From assembly GCA_030267125.1 (NCBI GenBank), contig JAJDJJ010000008.1, positions 1 to 47,503 of the forward strand: a stretch of DNA of 47,503 nt, in the 5' to 3' direction. Shown in pieces: positions 9,101 to 16,018 of the stretch. Both the position numbers and the translations under genes were made by a program. Origin of the DNA: Bacteroidales bacterium OttesenSCG-928-B11 (GTDB taxonomy: Bacteria > Bacteroidota > Bacteroidia > Bacteroidales > WCHB1-69). The notes under the pieces are model-generated. The model ran no database searches. It was not told the DNA's origin and saw only the letters and a program-made list of their open reading frames with translations. The stretch's first letter is position 1. Every line of letters begins with the position of its first letter.

Positions 9101-9577
9101 AAAATCATTTTAAGGATAAATCTTTATAGCAGTCATAAAAAAAATAACTCGGAATATCTCCCCAACAAAGCGTATCATATTGAACAAAATTCAGCAAAAG
9201 GATTTCTCCAATATACGCATGATAATTCTATATACACTTCATTAGCATATACTTATAAAACTAAGAAAAATATATTAGGAACAGAGAAACTTTACCAACA
9301 TCAGTTGGAGTACAACATAAACTATCGAATAGCGAGCAAGGTAAACTTAGCAGGTTTAGTGCAATGGAACAATATAAGATTCAATGCGCCGGAGAATACG
9401 AGTATCAGTTATGAAATGCTGGAAGGTTTGCAAAACGGGCAAAATTTAGTGTGGGCATTGAGTTGTCAATCGAGCATCACCGATTTCTTGCAAATCGAAT
9501 TGTCGTATAGCGGTCGGGTATCAGAGAGCAATCGAGCCATACATTTGGCTAACATTCAATTACGCGCTCATTTTTAG
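6107..9577 (+). CDS. Large secreted beta-barrel protein, SprA-like segments, function unassigned
   Basis: From the ATG at 6107 the product has 1156 residues with a good signal peptide (MKIFRLITILAP...ending DIYSQ). Longer in-frame starts exist (GTG 6035, ATG 6056), but they put a second hydrophobic stretch in front of it. The body is rich in alternating polar/aromatic strands with charged turns and ends in an aromatic residue (RAHF), as outer-membrane barrels do. About residues 135-210 contain GSISRGFSMGNNQ, an LNLQLSG strand and LPIQPEGNTAMIQDFD; a later segment reads DYVIDYNTGEITF. From memory these recur in SprA-like and other large Bacteroidota surface proteins. It is too short for SprA/Sov (about 2400 residues). 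Its position directly upstream of the T9SS operon suggests, but does not prove, a link to secretion. Confidence 0.6.
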   Translation: MKIFRLITILAPLIFIISQDIYSQNYSNQRIKTIALDSIVVKFDSLSVISNSVHIIYGATEEQIEIDYLGATIALKDTSLIGSRLALSYRIFNFDIVKTYQHKSTDIILRNISHRQPQPIPITTFSDFMRDDAAFVSAGSISRGFSMGNNQDVVLSSTLNLQLSGMLSEDLEVNANITDRSLPIQPEGNTAMIQDFDRIFINLKYKNQYVLDAGDIDVDGRKSHFMILNKRLLGMDLHGITRLDSANSLYNQVGGGVNKGKFMRQQLSVINGVQGPYKLRGEQSELNIIVLSGSERVYLDGRLLSRGADNDYVIDYNTGEITFTSRILMTTEKRITIEFQYRSDYFSHYTLFTANEFIHEKNNKLKIGVNFYHDQDQKNRSIQPELDNDQKLFLSEIGDNFANAFYRRADSVGYNPNEILYVRTDTIVEGVHYEPVYIHSTNNEDELYRLSFSLVGERNGNYQLDRNTANGRVFRWVAPIDGVPQGNYEPVIRLVTPKLLQLGTVSAEYTLKGESWIRGELAVSNHDQNTFSDIDDADNVGFAVKLEGFNKSKVFQKKSDDWRWENKINYEFLSKNFYVSESFRDVEFARNFNLSEEYSARYSEHFLQFNTNLRKEKSGFIGYALNLLSRPTNVNIFKNHLHYDFKKNGFSIIGTNSFLNSHDSLQNSRFFQTNQQLTQVFKFLEIGFKDIAEINLFKTNGQDSLIGNSYAFNEATIFLKNNDTLPYLFNITYMNRLEYDPQTDHLVLQNMHNEIRGSFEISRLKNNRIKGNLTYRNSQIADSTRRFSGENFLTGSLEYTGRFLKNSIILSTFYEIGSGLEQKRTFSYLRVADGQGSHTWIDYNENGIEELDEFEIAAFQDQANYVKIWINTTDYITTSNNRFTQTIQLQPRNIWGNKKGILKFLARFGNVASFQASQKNTVENSFSAYNPFNFGLEDSLLVNSNVNFFNNLSFNQMGKYWGVDYLAKATQDKNLLYYGFEQNRTNSHEVILRITPHKKIILRINLYSSHKKNNSEYLPNKAYHIEQNSAKGFLQYTHDNSIYTSLAYTYKTKKNILGTEKLYQHQLEYNINYRIASKVNLAGLVQWNNIRFNAPENTSISYEMLEGLQNGQNLVWALSCQSSITDFLQIELSYSGRVSESNRAIHLANIQLRAHF

Positions 9578-9648
9578 ATAAATAACAGGGAATCTGTTTA
9601 CTAACAATGTTTTGTGGATTTTGTTTGCTTAAAATCAAAAAAAAAAGG

Positions 9649-9667
9649 ACTTACCATATTGGTAGGT
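9649..9667. promoter_or_regulatory. Palindrome over the T9SS promoter -33 element
   Basis: ACTTACCA (9649-9656) and TGGTAGGT (9660-9667) are inverted repeats with one G-T mismatch and a TAT centre. The right arm covers the putative -33 TTG at 9659-9661. No gene ends here on the minus strand, so although poly-A precedes it (a terminator-like look on the minus strand), an operator for the porP-gldKLMN promoter is the more interesting reading. Confidence 0.4.
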
Positions 9668-9687
9668 GAAAAATATTACTATTTTTG
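9659..9687 (+). promoter_or_regulatory. Putative Bacteroidota-type promoter of the T9SS operon
   Basis: TTG at 9659-9661, an 18-bp spacer and TATTTTTG at 9680-9687 fit the -33/-7 pattern of the primary Bacteroidota sigma factor. Transcription would begin near 9694, giving a leader of about 155 nt before porP at 9851. The leader contains a possible seven-codon reading frame at 9776-9799. The stretch 9578-9850 has no other recognisable feature. Confidence 0.5.
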
Positions 9688-9850
9688 GGGCTTGAAAAAT
9701 TCGGGGTGTGCCGTTTTTTTGTAACATTTATTGATGGATCTTCGTAAATAACAAATTGACAAGAAGAAAAATTCAATGAAAGCAATTATAACGCGCTAAA
9801 ATTCAGTATTTTCAATGATGTTCAAAACAATATTAACCAAGAACTATGAG

Positions 9851-10876
9851 ATGAAAAAAAGCTTTATTTTCTTAGCGTGCATTTTGTTAGCTGGCCCAAG
9901 TCTTCTTGCTCAAAAAGATGGACAAATCACTCTATTTCCTTGGGCGTCGTTGAATTATAATCCCGGAGCTGCTGGTGAGCAAAACAACACGTTGTGTTTC
10001 ACCGTTTTTTTCAGACAGCAGTATTTGGGTATCAAAGAGCCGGCACAAAGTAGTAGTGACGGTAAAACTAGTTACAATGATGTCTCTATCCGTGATATGA
10101 ACGTTAACATAGAATTTTATTCCCGTAAAATCAGAGGTGCATTTGCGCTGTCGATCAAGAATGATAAGGCGGCGTATTTTAATAATATTGATTTGAAATT
10201 GGGATATGCCTATAAATTGAACTTGGGGCCGGGAAAATTGGGTATCGGATTGCAACTGGGTATGATAAACCAATCCCTTGATTTTACTAAGTTGAAGCCG
10301 AATGAAGAAGGAGATCCATTACTTCTGGGGAAGGATGAATCGTACTTAAATATGGATTTTCATTTCGGATTGCATTACAAGACGGAACGGTGGTATGCCG
10401 GCGTGTCTGCATTGCAACTATTAGGAAATAAAGCAATAGGGATTTCTGGGGAAGATAATGTAAAACCAGTACGAACATTTTACGCGATGGGAGGCTACAT
10501 TTGGACACTTCCGTGGAACCCGAGTTGGAATATTGAACCCTCGGCGATCATCAGGACAGATTTTGGAACAATGAACTTCGATCTTATGGCCATTGCGAGA
10601 TATAACGGCATTTTATGGGGCGGCGTTTCCTATCGTTTGCAGGATGCGGTGTCGATTGTACTGGGCGCGCAACCGTTCTACAACTCCAACAACAACTATC
10701 TCAAAGGACTTGAAATGGGATTGGCATATAGTTTCACAACCAATAAGTTAGGTTATATTACCAGAGGTAGCTCGGGAGATATAGAATTTGTAATACGTTA
10801 CTGTTTTGACATATATAGACAAGAGGTATTTTCCGGGTACGGATCTTCCCGTTCGATATACAAAAATCAGTACTAG
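9851..10876 (+). CDS. PorP/SprF family type IX secretion outer-membrane protein
   Basis: A 341-residue outer-membrane protein from the ATG at 9851, which gives a clear signal peptide (MKKSFIFLACILLAGPSLLA-Q). An upstream in-frame ATG at 9815 would add twelve residues before it. The mature start QITLFPWASLNYNPGAAGEQN is the PorP/SprF pattern, and the remainder is strand-rich with GLHYKTERWYAGVS and a C-terminal barrel. PorP/SprF proteins work with the T9SS; SprF-type members are partners for type-B CTD cargo on the cell surface. This copy is the first gene of the gldKLMN operon, 50 bp before gldK, as in Porphyromonas porP-porKLMN. It may be the partner of the type-B adhesin encoded at 41323-44388. 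Confidence 0.88.
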   Translation: MKKSFIFLACILLAGPSLLAQKDGQITLFPWASLNYNPGAAGEQNNTLCFTVFFRQQYLGIKEPAQSSSDGKTSYNDVSIRDMNVNIEFYSRKIRGAFALSIKNDKAAYFNNIDLKLGYAYKLNLGPGKLGIGLQLGMINQSLDFTKLKPNEEGDPLLLGKDESYLNMDFHFGLHYKTERWYAGVSALQLLGNKAIGISGEDNVKPVRTFYAMGGYIWTLPWNPSWNIEPSAIIRTDFGTMNFDLMAIARYNGILWGGVSYRLQDAVSIVLGAQPFYNSNNNYLKGLEMGLAYSFTTNKLGYITRGSSGDIEFVIRYCFDIYRQEVFSGYGSSRSIYKNQY

Positions 10877-10926
10877 ATAATATTTGAAGAAAGTAATGCG
10901 TTTTGAGAAACAATAATTAAATCACT

Positions 10927-12351
10927 ATGAAGAAAATAGCAGTAATCGCAGTAATCGCCTTATTGTTTGCGAGCTCATGCTCCAACAAAGGAGATGGTCA
11001 ATTGGTCGGTGTGAAAGACCGTCCCAGTGTGCTGGATCTAACGCCGTTTGGTATGGTTTATGTTCCTGCGGGACACTATTTGATGGGCGCAGGGGATCAG
11101 GATGTGCCTTATGCTTATACCAATCAATCCAAAAGCGTGACTATCGAAGCGTTTTGGATGGATCAAACCGAGATTACCAATAATGAGTATCGCCAGTTTG
11201 TCTACTGGGTAAGAGATTCTATCGCCCATGTTTTGCTGGGTGAAGCTCAAATTGAAGACGCGGAAAAATACGGGCATTATCTCAAGTATAAAAAAGGCGA
11301 GAATGAAGGCGAAGAGATCGAGCCGAAATTGATCAATTGGGATGAGAAGATACCGTGGGATTCCGATAATGAGGAGGTGCAAGAAGCGCTTAGTCCGATG
11401 TTTAATAAAGTAACCACGCGTTATTATCATTATAAACCTACCGGTTTGAATACTTCGATGATGAACTACGAATATTGGGAAACCGATTATAGAAATTATA
11501 GGGATCCGAAAGACCCGGAAGTGTATGGCGCATCGTATAAGGAGTTTGATAAGGAAGGCTATGAATATGGTGGTATGTATGCCAACCGTCCGAGCAGCGT
11601 GGGACAAGGCGCGCACCGTTTCAATCGTCATGAAGTGGTAAATATATATCCTGACACATTGTGCTGGGCGCATGATTTTACCTATTCTTATAATGAACCT
11701 AGCGTGTTGAACTATTTTGCCAACCCTAATTATGATAATTATCCGGTTGTGGGTGTTAGCTGGATTCAAGCCCGCGCTTTCTGCCACTGGAGAACCCACA
11801 TTAGGAATGTATGGCTGCTATCGAATGATTATGAGGAAGAACATGTTTTCAGACTTCCCACCGAAGCAGAATGGGAATGGTCGGCAAGAGGAGAATTACT
11901 CGTGTCTCCCTATCCTTGGGGCGGACCTTATACCTCCAATGAAAACGGTTGTTTCTTGAGCAATTTTAAACCGCAACGCGGAAACTATATCGCAGACGGG
12001 TATACGAAAACAGCTATTGTGGGTTACTATCACCCGAATGATTTCGGTCTGTTCGACATGTCCGGCAATGTGGCTGAATGGTGCGATGATGCTTTTGACA
12101 AATCATCCGTTAACTTCACCCACGATTTGAACTCGCACTATAGATATTACGCTAGAAAAGACGATACCCCCGAGAAAAAAAGAAAAGTGATCAGAGGCGG
12201 TTCATGGAAAGATATCAGCTTCTATACAACTGTATATAAGAAAGATTATGAGTATCAAGATACTTGTAAATCATATATCGGATTCAGATGTGTTCAATCT
12301 TATATGGGGCCGCACAGAGGCGAAGTTGGAAAATCATCACACGTTTACTAG
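10927..12351 (+). CDS. gldK: Type IX secretion lipoprotein GldK/PorK
   Basis: A 474-residue lipoprotein with a formylglycine-generating-enzyme/sulfatase-modifying (SUMF1-like) fold. The signal peptide ends in a lipobox with Cys18 (LFASSC). Family landmarks are visible in order: TEITNNEYRQFV, VVGVSWIQARAFCHWR, RLPTEAEWEWSARGE, FDMSGNVAEWCDD, VIRGGSWKD and GFRCVQSY. In the T9SS, GldK/PorK and GldN/PorN form large rings under the outer membrane. The central region (about residues 90-250) is a Tyr/Glu-rich insertion compared with plain SUMF domains, as expected for GldK. Order and tight spacing with gldL, gldM and gldN support the call strongly. Confidence 0.95.
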   Translation: MKKIAVIAVIALLFASSCSNKGDGQLVGVKDRPSVLDLTPFGMVYVPAGHYLMGAGDQDVPYAYTNQSKSVTIEAFWMDQTEITNNEYRQFVYWVRDSIAHVLLGEAQIEDAEKYGHYLKYKKGENEGEEIEPKLINWDEKIPWDSDNEEVQEALSPMFNKVTTRYYHYKPTGLNTSMMNYEYWETDYRNYRDPKDPEVYGASYKEFDKEGYEYGGMYANRPSSVGQGAHRFNRHEVVNIYPDTLCWAHDFTYSYNEPSVLNYFANPNYDNYPVVGVSWIQARAFCHWRTHIRNVWLLSNDYEEEHVFRLPTEAEWEWSARGELLVSPYPWGGPYTSNENGCFLSNFKPQRGNYIADGYTKTAIVGYYHPNDFGLFDMSGNVAEWCDDAFDKSSVNFTHDLNSHYRYYARKDDTPEKKRKVIRGGSWKDISFYTTVYKKDYEYQDTCKSYIGFRCVQSYMGPHRGEVGKSSHVY

Positions 12352-12412
12352 AGACTTAAAACCATTTTAAAATAACAACCTAAAAATCATTAACCAAAAA
12401 AATTAAAAAACT

Positions 12413-13300
12413 ATGGGACTTTACAAACTTGTAAGAAGTAAGGGCTATAAACAATTTATGGCTTATTTGTATGGATGGGGCGCAGCCGCAGTAATCACGG
12501 GAGCTTTGTTTAAAATTACACACTGGCCAGGTGCAACTGCCATATTAACAACTGGTATGGTTGTGGAAGCTGTCATCTTTATCTTCTCTTCTTTTGAACC
12601 GTTACACGTTGAATATAACTGGGCTCTTGTTTATCCTGAATTAGCGATGGGACAAGAAGGCGAGAAAATCTCTGCCAGCAGAAAAGATAAGAAAGCTATC
12701 CCGACGGGAACGCCTACGCAACAACTCGACAAAATGCTGGAAGAAGCAAAAATCGGTCCGGATTTGATCGAAAGTTTGGCAACAGGTATGCGTAACCTTA
12801 GCGACAACGCTAAACAATTGTCAGGTACTGCTAATGCAGTTACAGCAACGGATGGTTATGCGGCTAATCTAACCAAAGCGTCCGAGTCTGTTCGTAACCT
12901 TACTTTGCAATATGACAAAACTGCTGACGCCTTGGCGAAAGATTCTAATATTTCTGAATCTTACTTGAACAATGTGCAAAAAGCTAGCAACGCAGTTGGT
13001 AATTTGGCTTCTATTTACGAACAAACAACAAAATCATTGCAGTCAGACACAGGTTCTTACAACGATCAATTGGCGAAATTGAACCAAAACTTGACTTCTA
13101 TCAACACGATTTATGAAATGCAGGCGAAGAACTCGAAAGTGATTCAAGACAGTTTCAACATGATCGAAGAAAATGTGAAGACAACCGCAGTGAATACGCA
13201 GAAATACACCCAAGAGATTGAAAAGTTGACGAAGAATATCTCTCAACTTAGCAATGTGTATGGAAATATGGTTGCAGCCATGAATTTGGGCGGCAAATAA
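12413..13300 (+). CDS. gldL: Type IX secretion motor protein GldL/PorL
   Basis: A 295-residue inner-membrane protein. Two transmembrane helices lie near the N-terminus (about residues 16-34 and 41-60), separated by the conserved ITHWPGA loop. Glu52, within the second helix (GMVVEAVIFIF), is the kind of intramembrane acid used for proton flow. The remainder is cytoplasmic, Ala/Ser/Asn-rich and predicted coiled coil with heptad-like repeats (LTKASESVRNL, LNQNLTSINTIYE). In the known complex, a GldL pentamer surrounds two GldM helices and uses the proton gradient to drive GldM movement. It lies 61 bp after gldK and 59 bp before gldM. Confidence 0.95.
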   Translation: MGLYKLVRSKGYKQFMAYLYGWGAAAVITGALFKITHWPGATAILTTGMVVEAVIFIFSSFEPLHVEYNWALVYPELAMGQEGEKISASRKDKKAIPTGTPTQQLDKMLEEAKIGPDLIESLATGMRNLSDNAKQLSGTANAVTATDGYAANLTKASESVRNLTLQYDKTADALAKDSNISESYLNNVQKASNAVGNLASIYEQTTKSLQSDTGSYNDQLAKLNQNLTSINTIYEMQAKNSKVIQDSFNMIEENVKTTAVNTQKYTQEIEKLTKNISQLSNVYGNMVAAMNLGGK

Positions 13301-13359
13301 GGTATCCATACCTCTACTTATTATAAATTAAATCATTAACTAAAAAATAGAATAAGAAT

Positions 13360-14967
13360 ATGGGTGCAAGTAATTGTCCGGAAACCCCGCGGCAGAGAAT
13401 GATCGGGATGATGTATCTGGTATTAACGGCGATGCTCGCGTTGAATGTGTCGAAAGACATTATTAATGCTTTCGTGGTTGTTGATGATACCCTGGTTGTT
13501 GCAAATCAAAACGCGGAAAAAAATGTTGAAGAGAACTATTCATTTGTCGATCGGCAAGCGGCTATCTTGGGACCGGAAAAAATCGGAGATACCCCAGCCA
13601 GAGCTGCGGCATTGAAAAAAGCAACCGCCGACTTGGTGGACTATATTAACCAAACCAGAATTGAACTGTTGCGGGTAGCTGATGAATCAGAACTTACTGA
13701 AGATGGGAGAGTTAAAACAGCAAAAGATATCGAAAAGAAAGATAATACCAGTAACGCGTCAAACTTTTTCATTAATAATGGTCGAGCTGAACAACTAAAA
13801 AACGAGATCATTAAATACAAAGCAACTATCTTGGAGCTTGTGAAACCGGAAAACCGCGATCAAGTTAAGGAATACATCGGTTTGGATGTTGAAGGAACTT
13901 ATTATAATAATGATGACGATAAAGAGACTTGGGAAAAACATAACTTTGATGGGATGATTTTGATAGCCGGTGTTACAATGATGAACAAGTTGATCGGAGA
14001 AGTGAAAAATGCAGAATCAGCTGTACTTGCTCATATCGCAACCGGAATTGGTGCGGAAGACTTTAAATTTGACCATATCGGAGGAAGATCGATCCCAAAA
14101 TCGGAACTCGTATTCCAAGGTGAGAATTATGAAGCTGATATTATCGTAGCGGCTTACGACTCTAAACAAAACCCCAAAGTTTATTATAAAATGGGCGTAG
14201 ACACTTTACCTGAAAATCAACGTGAAAGCGCTATTGAACTGGAAGGTGATAAGGGTGTGGTGAAATTGCAACTGGCAGGTTCAAGTATTGGGGATTTCAA
14301 ATACGCCGGTTTTATCATGGTTAACAAACCGGATGGGACACCTGGCTACTATCATTTCAGTAATAAATACACCGTTATGAAACCTACGGCAACAGTTGCC
14401 GCAGAGAGAATGAACGTATTGTATGCGGGTATTGAAAATCCGCTATCCGTATCGGCCTCTGTTCCGCAAGAAAGATTGAGTCTCTCCATTCCGGGATGTA
14501 ATACTCCTAAAACCGCTACAGGTTGGAATGCTGTTGTGCCGGCAAATTTGGTTGGAAGAGAAGTAGTGGCTACGGTTACTGCAAACTTGGACGGAAAAAA
14601 TCAAACGATGGGTTCTACTAAATTCCGCGTGAAACGCGTGCCGGATCCATACGCTGTTATCGGTGCCGATATCAGAGGCGGTCGAAAATCAAAACAAGAT
14701 TTGTTGGCGAACCCTGCTTTATTAGCTAAAATGGGAGAAGATTTCGTATACGATTTGAGATGGAAAGTATTGTCTTATCGCGTGCTTTTCGTGATCAAAG
14801 GTATCGAAGAAGCACCGATCATTGTGAATGGACCGGCGTTCAATGATCAACTAAGAAATAAGATAAATTCTGCTCCGGCAGGCACAACCATCTTCTTCAC
14901 CGACATCAGAGTACAATCTCCTGCGGGCGACCGGTCATTGCAAGAAATCTCGATCAGATTAAGATAA
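13360..14967 (+). CDS. gldM: Type IX secretion motor/periplasmic shaft protein GldM/PorM
   Basis: A 535-residue protein with one N-terminal transmembrane helix (RMIGMMYLVLTAMLALNVS, about residues 13-31) that serves as the rotor helix inside GldL, and a long periplasmic part. The start MGASNCPETPRQRMIGMMYL is highly typical of the family. The periplasmic region begins with a helical domain (about 60-220), followed by beta-rich Ig-like domains (about 225-520); VMKPTATVAAERMNVLYAGIENPLSVSA marks one domain boundary. GldM passes energy from GldL across the periplasm to the GldK/N rings. It lies 20 bp upstream of gldN. Confidence 0.95.
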   Translation: MGASNCPETPRQRMIGMMYLVLTAMLALNVSKDIINAFVVVDDTLVVANQNAEKNVEENYSFVDRQAAILGPEKIGDTPARAAALKKATADLVDYINQTRIELLRVADESELTEDGRVKTAKDIEKKDNTSNASNFFINNGRAEQLKNEIIKYKATILELVKPENRDQVKEYIGLDVEGTYYNNDDDKETWEKHNFDGMILIAGVTMMNKLIGEVKNAESAVLAHIATGIGAEDFKFDHIGGRSIPKSELVFQGENYEADIIVAAYDSKQNPKVYYKMGVDTLPENQRESAIELEGDKGVVKLQLAGSSIGDFKYAGFIMVNKPDGTPGYYHFSNKYTVMKPTATVAAERMNVLYAGIENPLSVSASVPQERLSLSIPGCNTPKTATGWNAVVPANLVGREVVATVTANLDGKNQTMGSTKFRVKRVPDPYAVIGADIRGGRKSKQDLLANPALLAKMGEDFVYDLRWKVLSYRVLFVIKGIEEAPIIVNGPAFNDQLRNKINSAPAGTTIFFTDIRVQSPAGDRSLQEISIRLR

Positions 14968-14987
14968 AACGTTAAAAAATAGTGATT

Positions 14988-15911
14988 ATGAAAAAGTTCA
15001 GTTTCTTATTAGCCATAATGGTAGCGTGCTCAGTACTCCTGGCGCAAGAAGATCAGGGTACTACCATGGATCAACCGGTGCGTCCTCCGTTGGAAACACC
15101 GTGGGCAAAAGTGAATACGGGCGAATTTTCCGAACCGGTTCCCTATCAACCTACACGGGAGAGTGATATCATGTATTTCCGCACGATTTGGCGTGTCATT
15201 GATTTGCGGGAGAAAATGAACCATCCACTCTATTTCCCTACAGCAACAAATGGGACTTGGCGTAGTTTGGCACAGCTGATCTTTGACGCGGTTGATTTTA
15301 AAAATGAAGAGAATATGGATGCGTTACCGGTCTATACGTCAGAGCTTTGTGACACATATCAGGACAAAGCGACTATTCGTGCGACATTAAGCGAAACTTC
15401 ACTGGTGGCGGATATTGATCTAGAAACAGGCGAGTACTTGGGTACAAAAGAATCTTACAATGAGTTTCAAGCCTATCAGGTTTATAGTTATCGCATAAAA
15501 GAGGTTTGGTTTTTTGACAAACAAAGGTCCGTGTTGGATGTGCGTATCTTAGAGATTGAACCCATGGTTGAATATGAGAGACCGGGTAGCGAACAAAGTT
15601 ACGAGGATGAAGGCGATAATTTTGTCGAGTTGAATATGAATACCAGACGTATGGGATATATTATGTATGATGAACTTCGTCCATATTTGGTTAAACAAGA
15701 GATCTTTAATGTGAAAAATAATGCGGCAAGACTGTCCATGGATGATCTGTTGACATTCAAGAGACAATTTGCCAGCTATATTTTCAAAGAAGATAACGTG
15801 TACGATAGGGATATTCAACAATACATGGCCAATCCGCGTGATCAACGAATCGAATCCGAAAGAATCACAAACGATATTCGGGTTTATGAGCATGACCTAT
15901 GGGAGTTATAA
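14988..15911 (+). CDS. gldN: Type IX secretion ring protein GldN/PorN
   Basis: A 307-residue periplasmic protein with a signal peptide (MKKFSFLLAIMVACSVLLA-Q). The ATG at 14988 is preferred over a GTG two codons upstream because the signal peptide begins there. Typical GldN features follow: a proline-rich start (PVRPPLETPWAKVN), the segment IMYFRTIWRVIDLREKMNHPLYFP and the later YEVYSYR/VWFFDKQRS-like beta strands (here YQVYSYRIKEVWFFDKQ). GldN/PorN associates with the GldK/PorK lipoprotein ring and contacts GldM. It is the last gene of the operon; a hairpin with a T-tract 24 bp after the stop closes the transcript. Confidence 0.93.
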   Translation: MKKFSFLLAIMVACSVLLAQEDQGTTMDQPVRPPLETPWAKVNTGEFSEPVPYQPTRESDIMYFRTIWRVIDLREKMNHPLYFPTATNGTWRSLAQLIFDAVDFKNEENMDALPVYTSELCDTYQDKATIRATLSETSLVADIDLETGEYLGTKESYNEFQAYQVYSYRIKEVWFFDKQRSVLDVRILEIEPMVEYERPGSEQSYEDEGDNFVELNMNTRRMGYIMYDELRPYLVKQEIFNVKNNAARLSMDDLLTFKRQFASYIFKEDNVYDRDIQQYMANPRDQRIESERITNDIRVYEHDLWEL

Positions 15912-15934
15912 ACTTTTTCATGACAAATCAAGAG

Positions 15935-15966
15935 AAAGGGGCTGTTTGAAAAGCCTCTTTTTTTTT
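15935..15966 (+). terminator. Intrinsic terminator after gldN
   Basis: AAAGGGGCT (15935-15943) pairs with AGCCTCTTT (15952-15960) through nine positions with one G-U pair and an 8-nt loop, then runs into a T-tract to 15966. It sits directly after gldN and ahead of the leuS promoter. Confidence 0.8.
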
Positions 15967-15976
15967 GACAAAATCG

Positions 15977-15984
15977 TATCTTTG
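15977..15984 (+). promoter_or_regulatory. Putative -7 element for leuS
   Basis: TATCTTTG followed by C matches the TAnnTTTG consensus 35 bp before the leuS ATG and directly behind the gldN terminator. A well-spaced TTG -33 element is not visible. Confidence 0.45.
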
Positions 15985-16018
15985 CAACCTTTTTGTGTAA
16001 TACCTTAATACCACATTC

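Noticed and set aside
11038-11799. 253-codon minus-strand open frame
   Set aside because: It is antisense to gldK, is rich in Ile/His/Arg without domain features, and gldK has strong family motifs.
15912-16018. T-box or riboswitch leader before leuS
   Set aside because: The gap is only 107 bp, taken up by the gldN terminator and a -7 element; no specifier or T-box sequence is visible.
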